Source of the DNA: Deltaproteobacteria bacterium
GTDB lineage: Bacteria > Myxococcota_A > UBA9160 > PR03
DNA: 64,000 nucleotides
Assembly: GCA_035063765.1 (NCBI GenBank)
Contig: JAPSFT010000004.1
Location: 62,001-126,000, forward strand
Direction: 5' to 3'
Below are positions 21,315 through 30,601 of this stretch, one piece after another. The translations under genes and the position numbers were made by a program. Under the pieces are notes generated by a model, which ran no database searches, had not been told where the DNA came from, and worked only from the letters and a program-made list of their open reading frames with translations. The stretch's first letter is position 1. Each line of letters starts with the position of its first letter.

Positions 21315-22076
21315 ATGAGCGACCCGATGGCACGGGGCTTGCGACACGGCTTCGCCACGATGCGGGCGAGCGCGTACGGACAGACGCGGCGGCGGGCGGG
21401 CTTCAGCCTGCTCGAGATCATGGTCGTCGTCGCGATCATCGGCGTGATGGCGGCGCTGGCGGGGCCGGCTCTCCAGCGCTTCTTCGCGAACCAGCGCCTG
21501 AAGTCGGCGGCCCGCTCGATGGCCGACGCCTTCCTGCTCGCGCGTGCCGAGGCGATCCGTACCGGGGATGCGCAGATCGTGTTCCTGTCCGCCGCCGGAG
21601 GCGCTGATCCGCCGGCGACGGATCCGACGGGCACCTCGCTCAACGCCTCGTCGGCCGGGGCCGAGCCGCGCGGGGGCGTATGGCCCGCCCTCGTCCTCGA
21701 CGACGGCCCGCCGGGCTCCTGGAACTGCGAGATCGACGCTGCCGATCCGGTTCGCACGATCCCTCCCGAGACCGGTGTCTCCTGGGGCGTGACGCAATCC
21801 GCCGGTGTGCGCGCGCCCGGCGATCCGGCTGGCGGTGCCGATCCGGCCAGCGGCTCGAGCTTCGAGTACCAGGGCAACCGCGTGACCTGGGTGCTGTTCC
21901 GTGGCGACGGGATCCCGCTCACCTTCGACGCCGGCTGCAACCTCGGCACGCTGGGCTCGGGGGGCGGCGCGGTGTACGTCACCAACGGGGAGCGCGACTA
22001 CGCCGTCGTGCTCTCGCCGCTAGGGGCGGTCCGGGTACACGCATTCGAGACGGGGGCAGCGGAATGGACCGACTGA
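21315..22076 (+). CDS. fimT: FimT/GspH-type minor pilin
   Basis: 253 residues. A 28-residue basic leader precedes the prepilin cleavage site (RAGFSLLEIMVVVAIIGVM), with the Glu at +5 and a hydrophobic helix as in all class III signal peptides. The globular part holds Cys residues and a Pro/Gly/Asp-rich insertion (about 100-165) that makes it longer than the usual 160-180 residues. Minor pilins of this family prime pilus assembly and can bind DNA. The ATG at 21315 follows GGAGGCTTGGCG. It is the first of five overlapping or nearly touching genes and overlaps pilV by 13 bases. Confidence 0.88.
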   Translation: MSDPMARGLRHGFATMRASAYGQTRRRAGFSLLEIMVVVAIIGVMAALAGPALQRFFANQRLKSAARSMADAFLLARAEAIRTGDAQIVFLSAAGGADPPATDPTGTSLNASSAGAEPRGGVWPALVLDDGPPGSWNCEIDAADPVRTIPPETGVSWGVTQSAGVRAPGDPAGGADPASGSSFEYQGNRVTWVLFRGDGIPLTFDAGCNLGTLGSGGGAVYVTNGERDYAVVLSPLGAVRVHAFETGAAEWTD

Positions 22077-22516
22077 AGCGGAGGCGGGGAGGCGAGGGCT
22101 TCACCCTGATCGAGGTGATGATCGCGCTGAGCATGCTGGCTGCGGGCCTGCTCACGGTGGCGGCCGCGCAGCTCTACGCGATGCGCGGAGGCTCGTCGGG
22201 ACGCCACGCCTCCGACGCCGCGACCATCGCGCACTCGCAGCTCGAGGACTTCCAGCGCATGGACTTCTCGGATGCCGATCTCACGGACACGGGCGGCGCC
22301 TGGCAGAACGGAGTCGTGCCGGCCGACGTCGGCGTGGTGGAGACGGCGGGCGGAGACGTGACCGAGATGGCCTACACGATCCAGTTCCGGGTGGACGACG
22401 TCGACCCGAACCTGAAGGCCGTCGACGTGCGCGTGAACTGGGACGAGCCGCAGCGGCCAGGCCGGTCCGTCACGCTCTCGACGATGCTCCACAACGATCC
22501 GCAGACGGGGGGCTGA
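22064..22516 (+). CDS. pilV: PilV-type minor pilin
   Basis: 150 residues. Prepilin cleavage motif GEGFTLIEVMIALSMLAAGL at about residues 10-29, with Glu at +5. The helix continues to about residue 50 and a small globular domain contains a conserved VDDVDPNLKAVDVRV strand region. PilV joins FimT, PilW and PilX in a tip complex beneath PilY1. Its start lies inside the end of fimT, implying translational coupling, and pilW starts one base after its stop. Confidence 0.88.
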   Translation: MDRLKRRRGGEGFTLIEVMIALSMLAAGLLTVAAAQLYAMRGGSSGRHASDAATIAHSQLEDFQRMDFSDADLTDTGGAWQNGVVPADVGVVETAGGDVTEMAYTIQFRVDDVDPNLKAVDVRVNWDEPQRPGRSVTLSTMLHNDPQTGG

Positions 22517-22517
22517 G

Positions 22518-23531
22518 ATGGACAGGACGCTGCGCCGCCGGGCGGGCTTCTCGCTCGTCGAGCTGATGATCGCGGTCGGGATCCTGGTGGTCGTGGTAGC
22601 CGCCGTGATGCAGAGCTTCGTCGTGCAGAACAAGGCCTACACCGTGACCGACCAGGTCGTCGAGGCGCAGCAGAGCCTGCGTGCGGTGGCCTGGCTTCTG
22701 GAGCGCGACGCCCGCATGACGGGCTTCCTGGTCCCCGAGGCGGCGGCGGTGTGCGCGGTGGACAACGTGGCGCTCCCGGACAAGGTCTGGTTCACGGACG
22801 CCGACGCGCTCGATCCCGACGGCCAGACCCGCCCGGCGCTCGGCGCCGAGGTCACGGGCTACGGCGAGAACCCGGGCCCCGACGGGCTCACCGTCGACAA
22901 CATCATCCTAGACGATACCGGGATCGGCTCGAGCGGCTTCTACGACCGCGACGGAGACGGCACCGGGGACTCGGACTTCGTCGAGAAGCACGGCGTCATC
23001 CTGGTGGACGTGGACGATCCGGCCCGGGGCGTCGCCTGCGGCGTCGTGAGCTCGATCGCCGGCAACGTGGTCAACGTCGACTTCGAGAACGCGATCGACG
23101 CGGGCGACGGCGACCGCCTGATCCTGGTGCCCGCCCACGTCTACGAAGTGGTCACGTTCGGGGTCGACGAGCCCCAGCTGCTCCGCAACGGGGAGCTGAT
23201 CGCGACGGGCGTCGAGGACCTCCAGGTCGCCTTCTTCTTCGACATGAACCGGGACGGCGTGATCGACGGCGTAGCCTCCGCCAACGGCGAGATGCCGGGC
23301 GAAGCCGGCGGCGACGTCTACGCAGCGAACGGGTACGACAACCGCGACCTGCGCGAGATCCGGCTCAACCTGGTGACGCGCACGCGGATGGACGACGTCG
23401 CGAACGACGAGGGCCGACACCAGACCCGCGAGAACCGGGTCGCGTCGGGCCCCGGCGACGGCTACCGGCGCCGCGTCCACAGCTCCACGGTGAAGCTCCG
23501 CAACGTGGGATATCGGGGGACCTCGACATGA
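22518..23531 (+). CDS. pilW: PilW-type minor pilin
   Basis: 337 residues. The short basic leader and cleavage motif RAGFSLVELMIAVGILVVVV lie at about residues 8-27, and the helix runs to about residue 55. The large globular domain is unusually rich in Asp and Gly, with DRDGDGTGDSDF near 145 and DMNRDGVIDG near 240. These resemble EF-hand-type calcium loops (DxNxDGxxD), so calcium binding is possible. PilW is a tip-complex pilin. It overlaps pilX by four bases (ATGA). Confidence 0.88.
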   Translation: MDRTLRRRAGFSLVELMIAVGILVVVVAAVMQSFVVQNKAYTVTDQVVEAQQSLRAVAWLLERDARMTGFLVPEAAAVCAVDNVALPDKVWFTDADALDPDGQTRPALGAEVTGYGENPGPDGLTVDNIILDDTGIGSSGFYDRDGDGTGDSDFVEKHGVILVDVDDPARGVACGVVSSIAGNVVNVDFENAIDAGDGDRLILVPAHVYEVVTFGVDEPQLLRNGELIATGVEDLQVAFFFDMNRDGVIDGVASANGEMPGEAGGDVYAANGYDNRDLREIRLNLVTRTRMDDVANDEGRHQTRENRVASGPGDGYRRRVHSSTVKLRNVGYRGTST

Positions 23532-24028
23532 GCCAGCGAAGGCTTCGGCGCGAGAGCGGCAGCGCCCTGATCGTGACCGTGCTGCTCCTGGTGCTGCTCG
23601 GCATCGTCGGCCTCGCGGCGCTCGACACGGTGCAGCGAGACCAGCAGGTCGCCGGCTTCCAGAACCGCTCGCGGCTCGCCTTCTATGCCGCCGAGGCGGG
23701 GGTCGCCGACGCCAAGAACCGCCTGCGGGACGTGTGGAGCACGGATGCCACGGTTGCCTTCCCGGACAGCAGCACACCCGTGGTGATGGGGGACAGTTCG
23801 CTCTTCCCGCACGGCCAGCCCAGCTACTACGCCGATCCGCTCGCAGCAGCGGGCATCGAGTACCTGGACGCGGGGGCCCCGAGCGTCGGGGGAGGCCACG
23901 ACCAGCGCCTCGGGGGCTCGTCGCGCGTCAACACGCTCTGGCGCATCCGCGTCGAGGGCACCGCGCCCGGCGGCACGACCTCGCGCCTCGAAGTCGTCGC
24001 CACGCGCGAGCTCGACAGCGGCTACTGA
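23528..24028 (+). CDS. pilX: PilX-type minor pilin
   Basis: 166 residues. The N-terminus, RESGSALIVTVLLLVLLGIVG, has the PilX pattern: a prepilin-like helix that starts SGSALI and has no Glu at +5. AFYAAEAGVADAKNRL follows, the conserved post-helix segment of PilX_N proteins. The globular part is short and Gly-rich. It lies between pilW (4-base overlap) and pilY1, the usual order of the tip-complex operon. Confidence 0.85.
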   Translation: MSQRRLRRESGSALIVTVLLLVLLGIVGLAALDTVQRDQQVAGFQNRSRLAFYAAEAGVADAKNRLRDVWSTDATVAFPDSSTPVVMGDSSLFPHGQPSYYADPLAAAGIEYLDAGAPSVGGGHDQRLGGSSRVNTLWRIRVEGTAPGGTTSRLEVVATRELDSGY

Positions 24029-24073
24029 GCCGTGTGCGTGGATGGATCCAACCGGAGGGGATGGGAGACAGGT

Positions 24074-27000
24074 ATGGAACGCCGATCGCTCGGACTCCTC
24101 GCTGTGGCCGCCCTGCTGGCGAGCCTCGCCGTATCCCCGGCGCGGGCCCAGGACGACACCGACCTCTTCACGGTCGCCGTGCCGCCCAACGTCCTGCTCG
24201 TGATGGACAACTCCGGCTCGATGAACCAGATCGTCTGGCACCCGGACTTCGACCCGGAGGCTCCGACGAGCTGCAACTACTACACGTCGGAACAGCAGTG
24301 GGGCCCCTCCAGCTTCGACGCTTCCTACGCGCGAACCCGGACCGTCTGCGGCACGACGCGCTCCTACTACGCCGATCCCGAGGTCTTCGCCGCGGGCAAC
24401 GCCATGCGCTTCGATCCCGTGTACCTGAACTGGATCCACTCGCTGCCGAACGGAGACCCGCGCCTCGCCGAGCTCGCTTCGACCAGCAACGGCACCTACT
24501 CGGCGTGCCTCCAGGCCCAGGGCTACACGACCTATTCCAAGTACCGCCGCGCGCGCGTGACGGCCGGCAAGGACGTGCTTCGCGAGGTGATCTGCAACGT
24601 CAACCAGGCCGGCGAGGTGCGCTTCGGCCTGGCCCAGTTCCGGCTGCCGGGCGGCAGCGGCGACCCGAACGGCGGCTACGTGCGGATCCCGATCAACGAC
24701 TACGACGCGGCGCCCTACACCCTGAACGGTGCCACGCGCACCCACGGGGCACACCTGGACGTCGCCATCGACGCGCTCGAGGGCGTGAGCTGGACGCCGC
24801 TCGGGGAGACGCTCTTCCAGGCCTACACCTACTTCATGAGCCGCGTCGACAGCGAGCTTCCCGACGGCGCGAGCGGCACCTTCCCGCGCTACCGCTATCG
24901 CACCAGCACCAGCAGCAACGGCGGGCGCGGCACCTCCACGACCTCCGAGGTCCCGATCAGCCCGGTGCAGTACGCCTGCCAGAAGAACTTCGTGATCATG
25001 ATCACGGACGGTGAGCCCACCAAGGACGACTTCGACACCAATGCGAACACGGGCGACTACACGAACTACGGCTTCGGCAGCTTCACGTCCCTGATCGGAG
25101 ACTACAACGGCGACGGGGAGACCGAGATCGGCGGCTGGGCGTGCAACGGGGGCAACGAGTGCGCCCTCTACCTCGACGACATTGCGAAGTGGATGCACGA
25201 CCACGACTTCCGCCCCGATCTCGACGGCAACCAGGCGATCGACGTCTACACGGTGGGCTTCAGCACCACCGACTACGCGAACGACCTGCTGGCGCGAACC
25301 GCCGCCGCGGGCGGCGGCCTCTTCTACGCCAGCAACAACGCGGAGGAGCTCGCGGCGGCGATCACCGGAGCGGTCACCGACATCATCGGGAAGTCCCAGT
25401 CCTTCACGGCCGCGACGGTTCCCGCGACACGGACGTCCGACGGCGGCAACATCTACACGAGCCTCTTCGAGCCTTCCGACCAGGCCTTCTGGAAGGGCCA
25501 GCTGAAGCTGTTCCAGATGACCTCCGAGGGCGACATCCTCGATGCCAACGGCGCGTGCGCGCTTCTCAACCCCACGCCGCCCGGCGAGTGCAAGGGCGGG
25601 CAGGTCGCACCGGCCGCGGTCCCGTTCTGGGACGCCGGCGAGGAGATCCCGGATCCCGACAGCCGTACCCTCTACACCTCCTTCCCGGGGCTCGGGCGGA
25701 TCCCGTTCACGCCGGCCGGGATCTCGATGACCGCGCTTGGCTCGGCGCTGGACCCCAGCGACGACCTGGTCCTCGCGGACATCCCGTCGTACCCGGGGAG
25801 CGGCGTCGGCTCCGTCGTCGACCTGAAGGACGCGATCGTCCAGAACCTGCGCGGTTGTGAGATGGGGACGGGGATCCTGACCATCTCCTGCGTGCGGCGC
25901 CCCTGGCTGCTCGGCGACATCTTCCACTCGAACCCGCTGGTGGTCGGGCGCCCGCGCTCGTTCATCAACGAGGGGTCGTACCGGAACTTCGCCGCGACCT
26001 TCGCCACGCGCGACAACGTGGTCTACGCCGGCGCCAACGACGGCTTCCTGCACGCCTTCCACGCGGGCGCCTGGCAGCCCACAGCGACGCCGCCGGGCTA
26101 CGACCGCGGCACGGGCGAGGAGCTCTTCGGCTTCATGCCCTGGCCCGTTCGGGCGAACACCCGGTACCTGCCGATCGACACCGGCGCGCGCGACTACTAC
26201 GGAGTGGACGGCTCGCCCTCGGCGGCGGACGTGTGGTTCTACGCGAGCGCGACGCAGACCACCAAGGACCCGTCCGGCTCCGAGTGGCGCACCGTCGTGG
26301 CCGGCGGCCTCCGCCAGGGCGGTCGAGCCTACTACGCCCTCGACGTCACCGACCCGAGCGCGGCGGCGTATCCGACCTACCTGTGGGAGTTCCCGGCCGA
26401 GAACGCGAGCGCGGCCGAGCGCGACGCGATCGGCGAGACCTGGGGCCAGCCCATCATCACGAAGGTCCAGGTCGACATCGGCGGCCAGCCCTACGAGCGC
26501 TGGGTGGCGATCGTGAGCGGTGGCTATCACCCGACGAGCGACCCGAACGACGCGCTCAACTACGACCCGAACGCGACCGCTGGACGGGGGATCTACATCC
26601 TCGACATCGAGACCGGAGCGGTGCTGGGCGAGAAGAAGTTCGTCCCGACCGAGACCGACGGCCGCGAGGAGATGCTCTACGCGATGGCGGCCACGCCGTC
26701 GGTGTTCGACACGGATCACGACGGCTTCGCCGACGTGATCTACGTCGGGGACCTGGGTGGCAACGTCTGGAAGTGGGTGATCAAATGGGAGGCCAGCGGC
26801 AACCACCTGGCCGACGCCGTGAACAGCGCGGCCGACGTGTCGCAGCCGACCACGAAGTTCAGGCGCTGGTTCGCCGCCCAGGCGACCGCCAGCTCGTCGC
26901 TGGGCGTCACGGTCGGGGCGACCACCTACTACAAGAGCATCTTCTTCTCGCCCTCGGGAGCCTTCGCGCTGAACCGCTTCTGGCTGGCCTTCGGCACCGG

Positions 27001-27634
27001 CGAACGCGCGCTGCTGAGCCGCCAGCACGACGGGACTACCGACGCCGAGAACAACCGCTTCTACTCCGTGAAGGACGAGGACCCGCTGGACCGGCGGTCG
27101 ACGCCGATCCCGATGCTCACCGAGGAGGATCTCCTCGACCAGAGCACCGACGCAACGTGTCCGAACCTCTCGGCGGAGAGCGGGTTCTTCTTCCGGGTGG
27201 CCGACGACGAGAAGTTCGTCACCGACACCGACATCTTCGGCTACTGGGTGATCACCTCCACCTTCTCGGCCTCGGGCTCGAGCGACCCGTGCAGCGCCGG
27301 TGGTGATGCGAGCCTGTACGTCTTCAAGGTGTACTGCGGCGAGGGCTTCTACTACGACAGCTCCACCTACTCCGAAGGCTCGGGGAGCCTCCCCGGTGGC
27401 GGTCCCGGAGCCGGCGGCGGCGGCACCGACCCGAGTCTGCCGGACTACGGAGACCCGGCGTCGCGGCGCCTCGAGCTCGACGCCGGCATGCCGACCGATC
27501 CGCGCGTCACGGTGAGCCCGGACGGCACCCGCGTGGTGGTCACGCAACAGGATGGCGAGATCGAGAACGTGGAAGGCCCGCCGGGCGGTGGCGGGGCGCC
27601 TGGCCAGCTCTACTGGCGCGAGGTGGCCCAGTGA
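24074..27634 (+). CDS. pilY1: PilY1, calcium-binding pilus tip adhesin
   Basis: 1186 residues. A signal peptide (cleavage after ARA, about residue 26) leads to a von Willebrand A domain with the metal site DNSGS at 45-49. An Asp/Gly-rich loop DYNGDGETEIGG lies near 345, and the C-terminal beta-propeller typical of PilY1 carries DTDHDGFADVIYVGD from about residue 879, the family calcium site that controls pilus extension and retraction. A Gly/Ser/Pro-rich segment sits near 1105-1130. There are about a dozen Cys, fitting an exported protein. The ATG at 24074 follows GGGAGACAGGT. It is the last large gene of the minor pilin operon. Confidence 0.92.
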   Translation: MERRSLGLLAVAALLASLAVSPARAQDDTDLFTVAVPPNVLLVMDNSGSMNQIVWHPDFDPEAPTSCNYYTSEQQWGPSSFDASYARTRTVCGTTRSYYADPEVFAAGNAMRFDPVYLNWIHSLPNGDPRLAELASTSNGTYSACLQAQGYTTYSKYRRARVTAGKDVLREVICNVNQAGEVRFGLAQFRLPGGSGDPNGGYVRIPINDYDAAPYTLNGATRTHGAHLDVAIDALEGVSWTPLGETLFQAYTYFMSRVDSELPDGASGTFPRYRYRTSTSSNGGRGTSTTSEVPISPVQYACQKNFVIMITDGEPTKDDFDTNANTGDYTNYGFGSFTSLIGDYNGDGETEIGGWACNGGNECALYLDDIAKWMHDHDFRPDLDGNQAIDVYTVGFSTTDYANDLLARTAAAGGGLFYASNNAEELAAAITGAVTDIIGKSQSFTAATVPATRTSDGGNIYTSLFEPSDQAFWKGQLKLFQMTSEGDILDANGACALLNPTPPGECKGGQVAPAAVPFWDAGEEIPDPDSRTLYTSFPGLGRIPFTPAGISMTALGSALDPSDDLVLADIPSYPGSGVGSVVDLKDAIVQNLRGCEMGTGILTISCVRRPWLLGDIFHSNPLVVGRPRSFINEGSYRNFAATFATRDNVVYAGANDGFLHAFHAGAWQPTATPPGYDRGTGEELFGFMPWPVRANTRYLPIDTGARDYYGVDGSPSAADVWFYASATQTTKDPSGSEWRTVVAGGLRQGGRAYYALDVTDPSAAAYPTYLWEFPAENASAAERDAIGETWGQPIITKVQVDIGGQPYERWVAIVSGGYHPTSDPNDALNYDPNATAGRGIYILDIETGAVLGEKKFVPTETDGREEMLYAMAATPSVFDTDHDGFADVIYVGDLGGNVWKWVIKWEASGNHLADAVNSAADVSQPTTKFRRWFAAQATASSSLGVTVGATTYYKSIFFSPSGAFALNRFWLAFGTGERALLSRQHDGTTDAENNRFYSVKDEDPLDRRSTPIPMLTEEDLLDQSTDATCPNLSAESGFFFRVADDEKFVTDTDIFGYWVITSTFSASGSSDPCSAGGDASLYVFKVYCGEGFYYDSSTYSEGSGSLPGGGPGAGGGGTDPSLPDYGDPASRRLELDAGMPTDPRVTVSPDGTRVVVTQQDGEIENVEGPPGGGGAPGQLYWREVAQ

Positions 27635-27651
27635 GGAGGAAGGGAGGCGTG

Positions 27652-27987
27652 ATGCGACGGATCGCAACGACGATCGCCGGGCTGGCGCTGGCAAGCGCGC
27701 TCAACGCGTGGCCGGTGGACGCCGAAGAGGTCTCGGGCAACGCGGTGCTCGGCGAGGTGCACCTGGCCGAGGGTGCCGTGGTCCTGGACGGGGATCGCTA
27801 CACGGTGAGCGACACGACGCGGCTCGAGAACGAGCAGGGCGGGGACCTGACGCTGGCCGAGCTTCCGAGCCTGGCCGGTGGGGCCTCGGCCGACGAGGCT
27901 GCCGTCTGGTTCGAGGCGGACGAGCCGACCCGCGACGGGACGCGGCGCCTGCGCCATCTGCGGCTCACGGGTGCGGTGCCGAGGTAG
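27652..27987 (+). CDS. Small exported protein in the PilY2 position
   Basis: 111 residues with a signal peptide (about 1-25, ending AWPVDA). The remainder is mostly beta-strand-like, with the stretch EVHLAEGAVVLDGDRYTVSD and several charged residues. There is no Cys, lipobox or recognised domain. In Pseudomonas a protein of similar size, PilY2, follows PilY1, so this may be a positional equivalent. That rests on place and length only. The ATG at 27652 is preceded by GGGAGGCGTG. It starts 17 bases after pilY1 and is surely in the same transcript. Confidence 0.7.
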   Translation: MRRIATTIAGLALASALNAWPVDAEEVSGNAVLGEVHLAEGAVVLDGDRYTVSDTTRLENEQGGDLTLAELPSLAGGASADEAAVWFEADEPTRDGTRRLRHLRLTGAVPR

Positions 27988-28015
27988 CCGGCCCGCGCGC
28001 CGCAGGGAGGGAGTC

Positions 28016-29038
28016 ATGAAGGGAGCCACCATCACGCGCTGGGTCGCCTGCACGGCGTCCGCCGCGCTCCTGGCCGCATGCGGCGGCGAGGTGCCGGCGC
28101 CGAGCGGCCGCTCGCTCTCGGCCCCGGTGACGGCGGCGGCGGCCACCGACAACCGGGCCCCGCGGATCGCGCGCGTAACCCTCGATCCCGCCGCGCCCCA
28201 CGCCGGCGACGACGTCGTGGCGCGCGTCGAGGCGCTCGACCCGGACGGCGATGCCGTCGAGCTGCAGTTCGCGTGGACGGTCGGGGGCCGGCGCGTCGCC
28301 GGACGTGGTGCGAGCCTGCAGGTGCCTGCGCAGGCGGGCAAGGGCGTCGCGATCGAGGTGGAGGTCACGGCGCACGACGGGCGCACCGGCAGCGAGCCGA
28401 TGAGCGCCTTCGCACGGGTGGGCAATCGTCCCCCGGAGCTCCTCGGTGCGCACATCGAGCCGGTCGAGAAGGTCAAGATCGGCACCGAGCTGGTCGCGGT
28501 GGCCGACGCCCGCGACGGGGACGGCGACGCCGTCGACTTCCGCTACCGCTGGCGCGTGAACGGCAGCCCGGTGGAGGGCGCCGAGGGTGAGCGCTTCGCA
28601 ACGACCGGGCTCGAGCGCGGTGACCAGGTGCAGGTACGGACGACCGCAAGCGACGGCGAGGCGGAGACCGCGCCGCTCGACAGCGCGCCGGTCGTGCTGG
28701 GCAACTCCGCGCCCTCGATCACGTCGACGCCGGGGGGTGTCAGCGCCGATGGAAGCTTCCAGTACGCCCTGCAGGCGAGCGATCCCGACGGCGACCGCAA
28801 CCTGCGCTACGAGCTCGCGCAGGGGCCCGAGGGGGCGAGCGTCGATCCCCTGCTCGGCGAGCTCCGCTGGTCGGCAACCCGGGACGACGCCGGAACCCAC
28901 GTCTTCGAGGTCGTCGTGAAGGACGGGCACGGCGGCGAGGCCCGGCAACGCTTCGAGGTCGTGGTGCGCGAGCTGCCGAAGGCCCGGCCCACCGCGGCCG
29001 GCGGCGAGGCCGAGGAGCCGGTCGCCTCGATCGAGTAG
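28016..29038 (+). CDS. Lipoprotein with three Ig/cadherin-like repeats
   Basis: 340 residues. The signal peptide ends in the lipobox LLAAC (Cys22 lipidated). After a short Ala/Thr linker come three tandem domains of about 85-95 residues, each with a calcium-type motif at the start of a strand: LDPDGDAVELQFAW, RDGDGDAVDFRYRW and SDPDGDRNLRYEL. These are hallmarks of PKD/cadherin-like folds. The third ends in GGEARQRFEVVV, the dystroglycan-type cadherin pattern. It likely sits in the outer or inner membrane facing the periplasm or surface and could bind the pilus or polysaccharide (inference). GGGAGGGAG precedes the ATG. It closes the minor pilin operon, and the next gene is convergent. Confidence 0.75.
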   Translation: MKGATITRWVACTASAALLAACGGEVPAPSGRSLSAPVTAAAATDNRAPRIARVTLDPAAPHAGDDVVARVEALDPDGDAVELQFAWTVGGRRVAGRGASLQVPAQAGKGVAIEVEVTAHDGRTGSEPMSAFARVGNRPPELLGAHIEPVEKVKIGTELVAVADARDGDGDAVDFRYRWRVNGSPVEGAEGERFATTGLERGDQVQVRTTASDGEAETAPLDSAPVVLGNSAPSITSTPGGVSADGSFQYALQASDPDGDRNLRYELAQGPEGASVDPLLGELRWSATRDDAGTHVFEVVVKDGHGGEARQRFEVVVRELPKARPTAAGGEAEEPVASIE

Positions 29039-29110
29039 CCCCGGAGCTCCGATGCGCTCCGCCCGCCCGCGCTCGCGCGCTCGCGGATGCCGACTGCCGG
29101 TAACCCTCTC

Positions 29111-30472
29111 TCAGCCGCGGATCCCGTACTCCTTGAGCTTGTAGAGCAGGGCGCGGTGGCTGATCTCGAGCACGCGCGCGGCGTGGGTGCGGTTGCCCGC
29201 CGTCGCGCGCAGCGCCGCGCGGATCGCCTCGATCTCGGCGGCGCGCCGCGCCCGCCGCAGCGAGAGGTCCTGGCCGACGCCGGCCTCGGCCGCGGGATCG
29301 GGGTGCACGACGTTGGTCGGGAGCTCCTGCGCCGTCACGCGGTCCCCGCGCGCCAGGATCACCGCGCGCTCGATCACGTTCTCGAGCTCGCGGACGTTCC
29401 CGGGCCAGGGGTGGGCGACGAGCCGCGCGAGCGCGTCGTCGGCGATCGCGTGCACGGGGCGGCCGAGCCCGCGGCGGAAGCGCTCGAGGAAGTGGTCGAC
29501 GAGCAGCGGCACGTCCTCGCGCCGCTCGCGCAGCGCCGGAACGTGGACGCGGAGCACGTTGAGGCGGTAGAAGAGGTCCTCGCGAAAGCGGCCCGCGGCG
29601 ACCTCGGCCTCGAGGTCGCGGGCGGTGGCGGCGATCACCCGCACGTCGACGCGTCGCGCCTTCGACTCGCCGAGCGGCCGCACCTCCTCCTCCTGCAGGA
29701 CGCGCAGGAGCTTCACCTGGAGCGCGAGCGGCAGCTCGCCCACCTCGTCGAGGAAGAGCGAGCCGCCGTCGGCCTCCTGGAACAGGCCGCGCCGCGCCCG
29801 GTCGGCGCCGGTGAAGGCGCCCTTGGCGTGGCCGAAGAGCTCCGACTCGAGGAGCGGCTCGGGGATCGCGCCGCAGTTCACGGCGACGAAGGCCTCGTCG
29901 CGGCGCGGCGACTGGGCGTGCAGCGCGCGTGCGAGCACCTCCTTCCCGGTGCCGCTCTCTCCCGTCAGCAGAACGGTGGCCTTGAACTCGGCGGCGCGCT
30001 CGATCAGCTCGAGCACCTCGATCATGCCCGGCGACGCGGCGACGATCGGCCGCTCGCCGAGCGAGCGCTCGACCTCCCGGCGCAGGAGGCGGCTCTCGCG
30101 CCGCAGGCGCTCGCGCTCCCCGGCCTTGCGGATCGCGAGCAGCGCCTCACCGGGCTGGAAGGGCTTGGCGAGGTAGTCGTAGGCACCGCGGCGCATCGCC
30201 TCGAGCGCGGTCTCGTCGCTGGCCCAGGCCGACATCAGGATCACGGTTGCATCGGATCGCCGGCGCACCAGCTCGGGGACCAGCTCGAGGCCGCCGATCC
30301 CGGGCATGCGCAGATCACACAGGACGATGTCGGGGGCCACCTCGTCGAGCTGGGACAGGGCGCGCTCGCCGTCGGCGGCGACGGCGACCTCGAAGCCCTC
30401 CGCACCCAACACCAGGGCGAGGCTGTCCCGGAGGGATTCGTCGTCGTCCACGATCAGAACCCGCCGTGACAC
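29111..30472 (-). CDS. NtrC-family sigma-54-dependent response regulator
   Basis: 453 residues. Receiver domain about 1-115 (DDDES acidic pocket, phospho-acceptor in DIVLCDLRMPG), AAA+ domain with GESGTGKE and GAFTGA, and a C-terminal Fis-type helix-turn-helix (NRTHAARVLEISHRALLYKL). The frame stays open 146 codons further upstream, but that part is low-complexity sequence from the intergenic region. The GTG at 30472 with AGAGAGG before it fits where the receiver domain begins. It runs against the pilus operon and faces away from the XRE gene. It may be the partner of the kinase at 19712-21301. It is a second sigma-54 activator in addition to PilR. Confidence 0.88.
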   Translation of the reverse strand: MSRRVLIVDDDESLRDSLALVLGAEGFEVAVAADGERALSQLDEVAPDIVLCDLRMPGIGGLELVPELVRRRSDATVILMSAWASDETALEAMRRGAYDYLAKPFQPGEALLAIRKAGERERLRRESRLLRREVERSLGERPIVAASPGMIEVLELIERAAEFKATVLLTGESGTGKEVLARALHAQSPRRDEAFVAVNCGAIPEPLLESELFGHAKGAFTGADRARRGLFQEADGGSLFLDEVGELPLALQVKLLRVLQEEEVRPLGESKARRVDVRVIAATARDLEAEVAAGRFREDLFYRLNVLRVHVPALRERREDVPLLVDHFLERFRRGLGRPVHAIADDALARLVAHPWPGNVRELENVIERAVILARGDRVTAQELPTNVVHPDPAAEAGVGQDLSLRRARRAAEIEAIRAALRATAGNRTHAARVLEISHRALLYKLKEYGIRG

Positions 30473-30601
30473 CCGCCTCTCTTCGGCCGACCCGCGGCCC
30501 ACGCTGAGATCGACGCCGTCCCGGGTCGCCCCGGGGGTGGGGCCTGGCCTGGCAGCCCGGGAGCGTTCCGGCGGCAAGGCTGCCTCAAGTGTCGTTTCGG
30601 C

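Noticed and set aside
23462-27694. A 1410-codon minus-strand open frame opposite the minor pilins and PilY1
   Set aside because: An antisense shadow of high-GC codon use; no start signal and no domain.
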